Below, piece after piece: positions 19,701-27,416 of a stretch of DNA of 31,031 nt. Position 1 is the first letter of the stretch. Each line of letters opens with the position of its first letter. The position numbers and the translations under genes are program-made. The stretch is taken from NCBI GenBank assembly GCA_036557525.1, contig DATBHH010000139.1:1-31031 (forward strand), in the 5' to 3' direction. Origin of the DNA: VRUE01 sp036557525. GTDB lineage: Bacteria; Actinomycetota; Thermoleophilia; Solirubrobacterales; 70-9. Below the pieces are notes generated by a model. It ran no database searches, had not been told where the DNA came from, and saw only the letters and a program-made list of their open reading frames with translations.

Positions 19701-21320
19701 GGCAATGGCAAACTGGCCCGCTTCACCTCGGCCGGCGCGGCACACAACTTCAGCGCCGTCCAGCCCTACATCGAAGGCAACCGGATCACCGGGCTGACGC
19801 TCGGCAGCAACTCGGCGAGCCAGGTCGCGGTCGACAACGCGGCGAGCAGCCCGTTCGACGGCGACCTCTACGTCAGCGGCAACACCAAGGTCCAGGCGTT
19901 TGCGCCGAGCGGCGAAAACATCGGCGAAATCACCGGCTCGGCGACCTTCGCCGGTTCGTTCAACAAAGCCTGCGGCGTCGCCGTCAACCAGGCCAACGGC
20001 GTGCTCTACATCGGCGACTACGGCAATGAAGCCGTCCTCCAGTACACGCCGAAACCCGCCGCAACGGCGCCGATCACCGACAGCGACTACGAAGTCAAGG
20101 CCATCAAAATCCCGGGGTTCAACCCCTGCAACGTCGCCGCCGACAAGATCGGCAACGTCTACGCCTCGCGGGCAGCCAACGGCCCCGTGCGGGGGTTTGA
20201 AGCGTCGTCGTTCGCGGCGCCGTTCGGGCTCCAGACCGGAATCACGATCGACGAAGCGAGTCGGGCGATAACCACCGATCCGTCGAACAATGACCTCTAC
20301 GTCAACGAGGCCAACCAGATCCGCATCTTCAACTCGTCGGGCGAATTCCTCAACACCGTCGGGTCGGAATTCCTGAGCGGCTCGCGAGGCGTCGCTGTCA
20401 ACGGCAACAATCACCACACCTACGCGCCGAACGCGCTCAAGATCGCCGACTTCGGCTACGAACTGGCCGCCTGGCACCCGATCGACAACCCGGCTGTGAT
20501 CGACGGGGTCAAACAGGCCGGCAAATACAGCACCGCCGACTTCCAGCAGACCCCGGACGGCCACTTCGCGGTGTTCGCCTCGAGCCTGCCTCTGACCGGG
20601 TTCGCGAACCTCGGTCACAGTGAGATCTACAGGTACGACACCCAGCAGCAGTCGCTGGAATGTGCGTCCTGCGCGACCACCGGAGCCGGCGCCAAATCGG
20701 ACACGACCCTGGCCCCGAACGGGCTCAACGTCACCGACGACGGGCGAGTCTTCTTCACCACCAAAGAAGGCCTGGTACTCAGCGACACCAACGAAAAACG
20801 CGATGCCTACGAGTGGGCTGGGGGCCTCACGATCAGCTCGATCTCGACCGGTCGCAGCCTCGCCGACTCGACTCTCCTGACCGTCACCCGGGACGGCAGG
20901 GACGCCTTCTTCTTCACCCGCGACGTGCTCGTCCCCGAAGACGAAAACGGCGGCGCGGTGAAGATCTACGACGCGCGCGAAGGAGGCGGATACCTGCAGA
21001 GCAGCAAACCGCTCCCCTGTGCCGCCTCCGACGAGTGTCACGGACCGGGGACGCAGGCGCCGCCGCCGCCGAACATCAACTCGGTGACCGGGGAAGGGCC
21101 GAAGCGCCAGACCTCGAGCGCCGCCGGCTGCTCCGACATCTCGGCCGAAGCGAAGGCAGAAAGAAAGAAGGCCAACGAACTCAAGCGCAAGGCCTCCAAG
21201 GCATCGAGCCCGCAGAAGGCCAAGGAACTGCGCAGAAAGGCCAAGAGCGCCTCGAAGAGGGCCAAGCAGCTCGAAAAGCAGGCGAAGGCATGTAAGCGCT
21301 CGAGCGGGGGGGCCGGCTGA
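16713..21320 (+). CDS. Giant secreted beta-propeller protein A3 (1535 aa)
   Basis: ATG at 16713 gives a signal peptide (RRALVAVLSIAATAGLCAG, then QASA) and has GAGGAGAGAG upstream; an ATG at 16683 is possible. Parts in order are: an NHL propeller (residues about 30-330), two Ig-like FEYG repeats (about 17716-18330), the C.NAQVRK..G..QLLDCRAYELVS junction, PD40-like blades (STDGSHLVF, SSDGSRVVIG), an inserted NHL propeller (about 19570-20530), further PD40 blades (TPDGHFAVF, DDGRVFFTT), DECHG, a PPPPP linker, and a basic alanine/lysine coiled coil between cysteines. It is the full-length relative of A1, matching it throughout the overlap. It lies between B2 (33-bp gap) and B3 (35-bp gap) in the same operon. 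The function is not known. Confidence 0.87.
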   Translation: MGRKIRLGRRALVAVLSIAATAGLCAGQASAKQIQEYKFVGSFTGADSTGGAFTSQLEGLAVNNSNGRVYVLDRTGSNLELSQFSATGEAVPWSALAGVSTFSPGGAGFGSPDVVFDNTGHEGGIYVAGSIENRHVGAWNPDGTQRLQGMNNGGGNCGVGVDPEGFIYNGTGQWAPRFNPTTGFQDPNGVLWFYEQQTCHITFDSEGYGYLNKASNYSSGEPGLYKYYKGEENWTCCTFEQGFGDHSSLKISYENVRYSAADLSNNDIYAVENGNKISEYSSAGQPITSFGGAEGPFTGLTEANGVAVNATNHDVYVTMKGATPRVAIFQQQAPITVPGATTAAAAHPNKTSAVLKGVVNPDGVSTTECKFEWGTTTQYLNGSVPCDEGNVFNGSSDASVSHTVTSLTPGTVFHYRVVAKNANNHWSYGADRIFEASIAPSATPVVVDKVNTDGARFSVEINPNGGTTHYHFEYGTEDCEVSACTSIPASDESLESRLENESVTQTATGLSPNTLYHVQVVAENGAGRVVVPYVFRTYPSPVPGDSCANAQVRKQTGTSQLLDCRAYELVSAANAGGYDVESDLVPGQSPFPGYPEAENRLLYGLHFGSVPGIAGSPTNNGLDPYVAERGSAGWTTRYVGIPANGMADSDPFGSPLLAADSKLDTFAFGGPAICDPCFNGLGSNIPIRIDGGAAEPGMAGSLNPGESAPEGYVAKYMSTDGSHLVFGSTEKFETAGAAGSLTIYERDLNTGTTEVVSTDQNGATLSGPDIASLDVSSDGSRVVIGKKISTDAAGNDHYHLYLHTSGSTHSADLTPGGDALYSGMSADGSRVFMTTTDQLLPADTDSSADIYEADVSGAGTVTLRLVSVKSTGAVSNSDACTPPGYPESWNSVSGDAKCSAVAFAGGSGVAEDGSFFFVSPEQLDGSEGEPNQANLYLVRPGNDPQFVATIDSSVGKAPQAPPNHPLANENLTGETHSGAESVAVDQSNGDVYVAETGNGKLARFTSAGAAHNFSAVQPYIEGNRITGLTLGSNSASQVAVDNAASSPFDGDLYVSGNTKVQAFAPSGENIGEITGSATFAGSFNKACGVAVNQANGVLYIGDYGNEAVLQYTPKPAATAPITDSDYEVKAIKIPGFNPCNVAADKIGNVYASRAANGPVRGFEASSFAAPFGLQTGITIDEASRAITTDPSNNDLYVNEANQIRIFNSSGEFLNTVGSEFLSGSRGVAVNGNNHHTYAPNALKIADFGYELAAWHPIDNPAVIDGVKQAGKYSTADFQQTPDGHFAVFASSLPLTGFANLGHSEIYRYDTQQQSLECASCATTGAGAKSDTTLAPNGLNVTDDGRVFFTTKEGLVLSDTNEKRDAYEWAGGLTISSISTGRSLADSTLLTVTRDGRDAFFFTRDVLVPEDENGGAVKIYDAREGGGYLQSSKPLPCAASDECHGPGTQAPPPPNINSVTGEGPKRQTSSAAGCSDISAEAKAERKKANELKRKASKASSPQKAKELRRKAKSASKRAKQLEKQAKACKRSSGGAG

Positions 21321-21355
21321 TGACGAAGATCAATCTGAAAGAGGAGAGAAACGCA

Positions 21356-24091
21356 ATGCTGCGCGCCGGACTGCTCGTTATCGCCTCGCTCGTCGTGGCG
21401 ATGGCGCTCGCCGGGACGGCGCAGGCGAGCCAGGAAATCGAATTCTTCCAGGTGGAAACGTCCGACACCGAGGCCGGGGGGCATCCCGACATCCGGACCA
21501 GCTTCACCCTGCCCAATGCGGGCGAACCCGAAGTCGCGAAAGACATCGAAATCAAGTGGCCGCAGGGCGTGTTCGGCAATCCGCAGGCCGTTCCGAGGTG
21601 CACGGCGCTCGATTTCGGGTTCAACCAGTGCCCCTCCAACTCCCAGGTCGGCTGGATCAGCATCAGAGGGCTCTACGAAGGCGACCAGTTCCACACCTTC
21701 GGGGTCGCGCCGATCTACGACATGGAACCCGCGGGTGAACTCGAAACCGCGAGGTTCGCATTCACCGTCCCCACCCTCAACATCCCGATCGCGATCCCGA
21801 TCAAGGTCAGGACCGGCTCCGACTACGGCCTGACGCTGAAAGTCAGTGGGATCACCCAGGAGATCCCGCTGCGCGAAGCCGATCTCCGCGTCTGGGGCTT
21901 CCCGGCGGACGCGGAACACGACGCGCTCCGCTTCCCGAGCGGATCGCCGGGAGACCCGCCGGGCTGTCCCGGTCTGCTGGTGCCGGCTCCCGGAAGCGAA
22001 AGCTGTCCCGACCTCACCACACCCACGAGCTCGGGGATTCTGGTCAAACCGCTGATCGACAACCCGACGGTCTGCACCTCGTCCCCGCTCGACGTCGAGC
22101 TGCGGGTGACCAGCTACCAGGACCCGGTGCCCTCGGTCGCCGACGCCGAATACCCGCAGACGACGAACTGCAACTCCGAGGTCTTCCGCCCGGTCTTCAA
22201 CGTCGGCCTCACGACCGATGAGGCGGACGCGCCGAGCGGGCTCAACATGCAGCTCGTCGCCAAGCAGGTCCTCGGCCTGACCAACGCGCCCTCGCAGCTG
22301 CGATCGGCGGTCGTCACCCTGCCGCAGGGCTTCTCGATCAACCCCGACGCCGCGGATGGCCAGCGCTCATGCCCGGACGCCGACGCGAACTTCGGCAACG
22401 AACAGCCGAGCAACTGTCCCGACACGTCGAAGATCGGGACGATGGAAGTGATCACGCCCGCGCTCGACGCCCCGCTCACCGGCGGCCTCTACATCGGCGA
22501 ACCGAAACCGGGCAACCAGTACCGCCTGTTCATGCTGTTCGACGGCTTCGGCATCCACGCCAAGATCGCGCCGCAGATCTTCCCCGACCCGCAGACCGGC
22601 CAGCTCCAGATCAAGGTCACCGATCTGCCTCAGGTCCCGTTCGAACAGTTCAACCTCCACCTGTTCGCGTCGGACCGCGGCCTGATCGCGACTCCGACCC
22701 AGTGCACCCTCTACCAGACCGAATCCGAATTCGTGCCCTGGAACGACCAGGTCGCGCCGCAGACGTCGAGGCCCAACGTCAGCATCACCTCCGGGCCCAA
22801 CGGCACCGGCTGCCCGGGCATCGTGCGCCCCTTCCACCCGCGGCTCGAGGCCGGCACGACGACGCCGGTGGCCGGCGCGTACTCGAGCTTCATCCTCAGG
22901 CTCGACCGCGACGACGGCGACCAGTTCCTCGGCGACCTGACGTTCAGGATGCCGCCCGGCTTCACCGGCTCGCTGCGGGGCATCAGCTACTGCTCGGACG
23001 CGTCGATCGCCGCCGCGGCGCAGAGGCTCGGCCGCGACGAGCTGGCCGACCCGAGCTGCCCGGCCTCGTCGCTGATCGGCTCGACCAACGTCGCCGCCGG
23101 CCCCGGCTCGCACCCGTTCCACGCCGTCGGCAAGATGTACCTCGCCGGGCCGTTCAAGGGCGCGCCGCTGAGCGTCGCCGCGGTGACGCCGGCCCTCGCC
23201 GGTCCCTACGACTACGGCGTCGTCGTCGTCCGGGTCGCGCTCCATGTCGACCCGCTGACCGCGCAGGTGAGCGCGGTGTCGGACACGGTCCCGAGCATCA
23301 TCGGCGGGATCCCGATCCGGATGCGGTCGATCCAGGTCAACATCGACAAGCCGAACTTCACCATCAACCCAACGAATTGCTCGCCCTTCACGGTCGACAG
23401 CCAGGGGATCGGTGACCAGGGGACGGTCACCGACTTCTCCTCCTACTTCCAGGCCGTGAACTGCGGAATCCTTCCCTTCAAGCCGTCGATGACGGTCAAG
23501 CAGCTGGGCAAGCACAAGGAAACGAAGCGGTCCAAGAACCCCAAACTCCGCTTCGAGCTCCGTACCCGCAACGGCGACGCAAACATCAAGTCGGTGGCGG
23601 TGACGCTGCCGAAGGCGTTCGCGATCGACCAGCGCCACCTCGGCAACATCTGCTCGAAATCGCAGCTCGAAGCCGAATCGTGCGCCGGCCGGCAGGCGAT
23701 CGGGACGGTCGAAACGAGGACGCCGCTGCTCGACCAGCCGCTCAGAGGCCCCGCCTACGCGGTCTCGGGGTTCGGCAAGCTGCCGCGCCTCGCCTTCATC
23801 CTCGACGGCCAGGTCAGGCTGGTGCCGCAGGCCGAATCCTCCTCGGTCAAGGGCGGCCACCTGAAGACGGTCGTCCCGGTCGTCCCCGATGCGCCGATCG
23901 GCTACTTCAAGCTCGACCTCTACGGCGGCAAGCAGGGCTACCTTGTCAACACCAGGGACCTCTGCACCTCGCCGGCCGACATCACGGTCGAATACACGGC
24001 CCAGAGCGGCAAGAAGCTGAAGCAGAAGGTCGCGACCAAGACGGCCTGCGGCCACAAGAAGAAGTCGAAGCGCGCTCAGCGCCGCCGCTGA
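21356..24091 (+). CDS. Large secreted protein B3, partner of A3 (911 aa)
   Basis: ATG at 21356 has AGAGGAGAGAA 6 nt upstream and opens directly into a signal peptide (MLRAGLLVIASLVVAMALAG, then TAQAS). A frame-compatible ATG at 21320, overlapping the A3 stop, is the alternative and would add 12 residues. The same four-unit B architecture is seen, with TEAGGHPDI, QGVFGNPQAVPRC, LPQGFSINPDAADG, TDLPQVPFEQFNLHLF, the GPFKGAPLS core, and LYGGKQGYLVNTRDLC. The basic tail is KKKSKRAQRRR. In the 123 residues from TNVAAGPGSH to DFSSYFQ it differs from B1 at only 6 positions, while the DNA differs widely at third positions, so this core is under strong purifying selection. It is the last gene of the operon and a hairpin follows. 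Confidence 0.86.
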   Translation: MLRAGLLVIASLVVAMALAGTAQASQEIEFFQVETSDTEAGGHPDIRTSFTLPNAGEPEVAKDIEIKWPQGVFGNPQAVPRCTALDFGFNQCPSNSQVGWISIRGLYEGDQFHTFGVAPIYDMEPAGELETARFAFTVPTLNIPIAIPIKVRTGSDYGLTLKVSGITQEIPLREADLRVWGFPADAEHDALRFPSGSPGDPPGCPGLLVPAPGSESCPDLTTPTSSGILVKPLIDNPTVCTSSPLDVELRVTSYQDPVPSVADAEYPQTTNCNSEVFRPVFNVGLTTDEADAPSGLNMQLVAKQVLGLTNAPSQLRSAVVTLPQGFSINPDAADGQRSCPDADANFGNEQPSNCPDTSKIGTMEVITPALDAPLTGGLYIGEPKPGNQYRLFMLFDGFGIHAKIAPQIFPDPQTGQLQIKVTDLPQVPFEQFNLHLFASDRGLIATPTQCTLYQTESEFVPWNDQVAPQTSRPNVSITSGPNGTGCPGIVRPFHPRLEAGTTTPVAGAYSSFILRLDRDDGDQFLGDLTFRMPPGFTGSLRGISYCSDASIAAAAQRLGRDELADPSCPASSLIGSTNVAAGPGSHPFHAVGKMYLAGPFKGAPLSVAAVTPALAGPYDYGVVVVRVALHVDPLTAQVSAVSDTVPSIIGGIPIRMRSIQVNIDKPNFTINPTNCSPFTVDSQGIGDQGTVTDFSSYFQAVNCGILPFKPSMTVKQLGKHKETKRSKNPKLRFELRTRNGDANIKSVAVTLPKAFAIDQRHLGNICSKSQLEAESCAGRQAIGTVETRTPLLDQPLRGPAYAVSGFGKLPRLAFILDGQVRLVPQAESSSVKGGHLKTVVPVVPDAPIGYFKLDLYGGKQGYLVNTRDLCTSPADITVEYTAQSGKKLKQKVATKTACGHKKKSKRAQRRR

Positions 24092-24154
24092 GCGTCGGAA
24101 CGCCGCGGTCGGGGTCCGGCGGCTGAAGCGCATGGTACGCTGACGTTCACAAGC

Positions 24155-24180
24155 GGAGGAGGGCCGGGGGGCCCTGCTCC
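24155..24180 (+). terminator. GC-rich hairpin ending the secreted-protein operon
   Basis: GGAGGAGGGCC (24155-24165) pairs with GGCCCTGCTCC (24170-24180) with one mismatch and a GGGG loop, 64 bp after the B3 stop. There is no T-tract, as is common in high-GC actinobacteria. The rest of 24092-24292 has only small hairpins (for example GCAGC-GAGTT-GCTGC) and no clear promoter. Confidence 0.55.
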
Positions 24181-24292
24181 GGTGCCCACAGGCCTCAGAA
24201 TAGACGGGGATATGCAGCCGGAACGCACTTCGGTTTCGCTGGCAGCGAGTTGCTGCTCCTCTGACGCAGGCCGCGGGCCGGGGTCCATCTAG

Positions 24293-27200
24293 GTGCGAAT
24301 TCGGCCGGCCGTCGTCGCCCTGATCGCGGTCCTCCTCGGCTGCGCCGTCCTCGGTGTGGTCGGGATCAACGTCCAGGACGAACTCGACCCGCTCTCGCTG
24401 CGGATCTCGGGCACGGGGTCCGCCCAGGGCGAAGACCTGCTCGAGGCCCACTTCGGCGACTCGACCCCGTTCGCGGTCCTGCTCACCGGTCCCGACGCCG
24501 CAATCGAACGCCAGGGTCCGACGCTCGTCCGGGCGCTGAGGCGGAGCCCCGGCGCCTCGGTCATCTCCCCCTGGGATCGCGGGACCGTCGACGCGCTGCG
24601 CCCGGGCCCGCGCAAGGCCCTGATCATCGTCGACTACCACCACCCGCTCTCGACCGCGATGCGGGAGACGGTGCCCGAACTCGACAAGATCCTCGAAGAG
24701 AACGTCCACCCGCCGCTGCACGCGACCCAATCGGGGTTCGCGACCGTCTCCAGGGCGTTGCAGGAAGAGACCGTCAACGCGACCGAGCGGGCCGAGCTCC
24801 TCGCGGTGCCGCTCCTCCTGATCGTCCTCCTGCTCGTCTTCCGCTCGGTCGTCGCCGCGGCGATACCACTCGCCTTCGGCGCCCTAACGGTCGTCGCCGG
24901 CCGCGGGGTCCTCGTCCTGCTCAGCTCGGTGATGACGATCGACGCGATCTCGCTCGTCGTCTGCACGATGATGGGGCTCGCGCTGGGCGTCGATTACTCG
25001 CTGCTGATCGTCTCCCGCTTCCGCGAGGAGCTCGCCGCGGGCGGGGACGCCCACGAGGCGGCGGTGCGAAGCAGAGCGACCGCCGGCAGGACGACGGTCT
25101 CGGCCGGCGCGACGCTGCTCGCCGCGCTTGCTCTCTCGGCCTATGTCCAGCCCGGCTCGCTCCTGCTCTCGCTTGCGACCACGGTGGGGGTGGCGACGAT
25201 CCTCAGCGTCCTCGTCGCGGTCGGCGCGCTGCCGGGGCTGCTGACGCTGCTCGGCCCCCGGGTCAACGCCGGCCCGATCGGCGGTCGGCGCACGTCCCAC
25301 TCTCGCGTTGCCGCGATGGCCGCCAGGGCGCTCCGCCGCCCCGGCCTCGCGGCGGTGCTGATCGCGATCCCGCTCCTGCTTCTCGCGGCCCCCGCGATCG
25401 GCCTCACCACCTCCGCTCCCGGGATCGACGAGCTGCCCGCCTCGAACCAGGCACGGGAGAACGCGGAAGCGATCGACGCGGCCGTCGGGCCGGGCTGGGA
25501 AGCGCCGTTCGTCGTCCTCGCGGCCGCTCGGGAAGGCCCGATAACGACGCCCGAACGGCTCGGCCTGCTGAGTCGCTGGCAGCATAGGATCGCGACCCAG
25601 CCCGGGATCCGGGCCGTGATCGGGCCGGCCGCGGTGGCGCGCGGCACGAAGCCGCTGCGTGACCTCGGCGAAACCTTCACCGACCAGGGCCCCGGCGGGG
25701 CCGGTGACCTGGCCAAGCTCGGCCCCGGCCTGCGCCGGGCGGCCAACGCCGTCTCGCAGCTGCGAGGCGGCCTCGCCAAGGGCGCGGCCGGAAGCGCCCT
25801 CCTCACCCTCGGCGCCGAACGTGCGAGCGAGGGGGCGGGCCTGCTCGCCGGCGGGCTCGACAAGGCCGCCGCCGGCGGCGAGCGCGCGAGCGGCGCAATC
25901 CACCGGCTCGGCGAAGGGTCGAAGACGCTCGCCGACGCTCAGCGGAAGACCGCCGTCGGCAGCCTCGCCCTCGAGCTCGGCCTGCGCACCCTGCAGCCCA
26001 AGATCGAGGACAACGCCCTCCATCGGTCGCGCGAACTCGCGACCCAACTGGCGGAAGCCGCCCACGAAGACCCCTCGCTGCTGCCCCAGGCGCGGCGATC
26101 GCGAACCCTCGCCCGGGTGGTCGCCTCGGCGCGCGACGAAGTCCGCCGGCTGCGGAACGTCGCCGACCGCGTCAACACCGCCCTCAACCGGCTCGTCGAA
26201 GGCGGCGGCAGGCTCGAAGAAGGCGTCGGCAAGCTCGAGGGCGCCTCGGAAGGGCTCACCGGCGGGCTCGCCACGCTCGGCTCGGGCGCCGAGCGGCTGG
26301 CGCACGGCCTGACCGCGCTGCAGGGCGGCGCCGGCGCGCTCCAGCAGGGGCTGTCGGAAGGGTTCCAACGCTCGCGCCCGCTCGAAGTCGGGCTGCGTCG
26401 CTCGAGCGTCCGCGTCTCCGCGGTCGCCAACCCGCTGGCGCGCGGCGCCCACCGCCTCCACCGCAGCTCGCCGGGCCTCTTCGACTCCGGTTACTTCGTC
26501 CTCTCGGCGCTCGAAGGCGCCTCCCAGCGCCGCAAGGAGCTGGCCGGAGAGGCCGTCAGCGTCAACGGCGGCGGCCAGGCGGCGCGGATGCTGGTCATCT
26601 CCGACTATGGTCTCAACACCGACGAATCGCACCGGGTCGGCGACGCCCTCGGCCGCGACGCCGACAGCATCGGCCGCCAGGGAGGGCTCGAAACCGGCCT
26701 CACCGGCGGCGCTGCGGTCATCAACGACTACGGCCGGGTGACGCGAGCCCGGATCCCGCTCGTCGTCGGCGCCGTCGTCATCGCCTGCTTCCTGATGCTC
26801 GTGCTGATCCTCCGGGCGCCGCTGCTGGCGGCGATCGCCGTCGTCCTCAATCTCGGCTCGGTCGCTGCCGCGATCGGGGTGATGGCGCTCGTCTGCAAGA
26901 TCCCGGAGGGATATCCGCTCGGCGGCCATCCCTATGTCGACACGGTCGGGGCGGCGGCGATATTCGGGGTCACGTTCGGGCTCTCGATCGACTACGCGGT
27001 GTTCCTGCTGGCGAGGATGCGCGAGAGCTACCAGCGGGACCGGGACAACCGCGCCGCGATCGAATACGGTCTGCAGCGCACCGCCTCGGTCATCACCGGG
27101 GCGGCGGCGATCATGGCCGCGGTGTTCGTCTCATTCGCCGCGGCGCCGGTCGCGACCGTCAGCCAGATGGGCGTCGGGCTGACCGTCGCGGTCCTCCTCG

Positions 27201-27358
27201 ACGCCACCGTCGTGCGGATCGTCCTGCTGCCGGCCCTGATGCTTCTGTTCGGCGATCGGGTCTGGCACACGCCGGCCTGGCTGGCCCGTGTGCTTCCCCC
27301 GCAAAGCCGCCCACAGAGCCAATCTGAGGACAACCACGTACCGCCGATCGCCGCCTGA
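24293..27358 (+). CDS. MMPL/RND-family membrane transporter (1021 aa)
   Basis: GTG at 24293 begins a membrane segment at once (VVALIAVLLGCAVLGVVG). The protein has the duplicated RND fold: a helix, a first external domain, a membrane bundle (about 165-330), a second large external domain (about 375-815), then a second bundle (about 818-990). The paired motifs GVDYSLLIVSRFREEL (D234-Y235) and LSIDYAVFLLARMRE (D900-Y901) match the Asp-Tyr proton-relay pairs of MmpL3-type transporters. MMPL proteins usually export lipids or lipid-linked molecules; the substrate here cannot be told. The second external domain has a long low-complexity helical stretch (about residues 475-740) rich in Ala, Gly and Leu, for example GLLAGGLDKAAAGG. 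The ribosome binding site is weak. The gene is separate from the upstream operon by a hairpin but could serve the same surface structure. Confidence 0.9.
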   Translation: MRIRPAVVALIAVLLGCAVLGVVGINVQDELDPLSLRISGTGSAQGEDLLEAHFGDSTPFAVLLTGPDAAIERQGPTLVRALRRSPGASVISPWDRGTVDALRPGPRKALIIVDYHHPLSTAMRETVPELDKILEENVHPPLHATQSGFATVSRALQEETVNATERAELLAVPLLLIVLLLVFRSVVAAAIPLAFGALTVVAGRGVLVLLSSVMTIDAISLVVCTMMGLALGVDYSLLIVSRFREELAAGGDAHEAAVRSRATAGRTTVSAGATLLAALALSAYVQPGSLLLSLATTVGVATILSVLVAVGALPGLLTLLGPRVNAGPIGGRRTSHSRVAAMAARALRRPGLAAVLIAIPLLLLAAPAIGLTTSAPGIDELPASNQARENAEAIDAAVGPGWEAPFVVLAAAREGPITTPERLGLLSRWQHRIATQPGIRAVIGPAAVARGTKPLRDLGETFTDQGPGGAGDLAKLGPGLRRAANAVSQLRGGLAKGAAGSALLTLGAERASEGAGLLAGGLDKAAAGGERASGAIHRLGEGSKTLADAQRKTAVGSLALELGLRTLQPKIEDNALHRSRELATQLAEAAHEDPSLLPQARRSRTLARVVASARDEVRRLRNVADRVNTALNRLVEGGGRLEEGVGKLEGASEGLTGGLATLGSGAERLAHGLTALQGGAGALQQGLSEGFQRSRPLEVGLRRSSVRVSAVANPLARGAHRLHRSSPGLFDSGYFVLSALEGASQRRKELAGEAVSVNGGGQAARMLVISDYGLNTDESHRVGDALGRDADSIGRQGGLETGLTGGAAVINDYGRVTRARIPLVVGAVVIACFLMLVLILRAPLLAAIAVVLNLGSVAAAIGVMALVCKIPEGYPLGGHPYVDTVGAAAIFGVTFGLSIDYAVFLLARMRESYQRDRDNRAAIEYGLQRTASVITGAAAIMAAVFVSFAAAPVATVSQMGVGLTVAVLLDATVVRIVLLPALMLLFGDRVWHTPAWLARVLPPQSRPQSQSEDNHVPPIAA

Positions 27359-27366
27359 GGCGGTAC
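27338..27366 (+). promoter_or_regulatory. Inverted repeat GTACCGCC/GGCGGTAC spanning the transporter stop codon
   Basis: GTACCGCC (27338-27345) and GGCGGTAC (27359-27366) are perfect 8-bp arms. An alternative shorter hairpin CCGCC-TGA-GGCGG (27351-27363) puts the stop codon in the loop. It may be a weak terminator or an mRNA stabiliser. Confidence 0.4.
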
Positions 27367-27374
27367 AGTTCAGA

Positions 27375-27394
27375 TGACGTCGGACTGGACGTCA
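27375..27394. promoter_or_regulatory. TGACGTC-N6-GACGTCA dyad, possible operator
   Basis: A perfect 20-bp dyad with 7-bp arms lies 22 bp upstream of the ATG at 27417, just before the ribosome binding site AAGAGGGG. Each GACGTC half is itself a palindrome. A repressor binding here would block the two-gene unit 27417-28821. The regulator is not identified. Confidence 0.45.
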
Positions 27395-27416
27395 ACAGGG
27401 AATAAGAGGGGTATAG

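Noticed and set aside
19389..21041. Antisense frame (550 codons) in A3
   Set aside because: Shadow of the propeller gene, with no start context or family match.
22367..24730. Long antisense frame (787 codons) across B3 and the transporter start
   Set aside because: Arg/Asp/Val-rich low-complexity translation typical of a shadow frame; it crosses a terminator and two clear genes.
24884..26929. Long antisense frame (681 codons) in the transporter
   Set aside because: The sense frame has clear MMPL motifs; the antisense product shows none.
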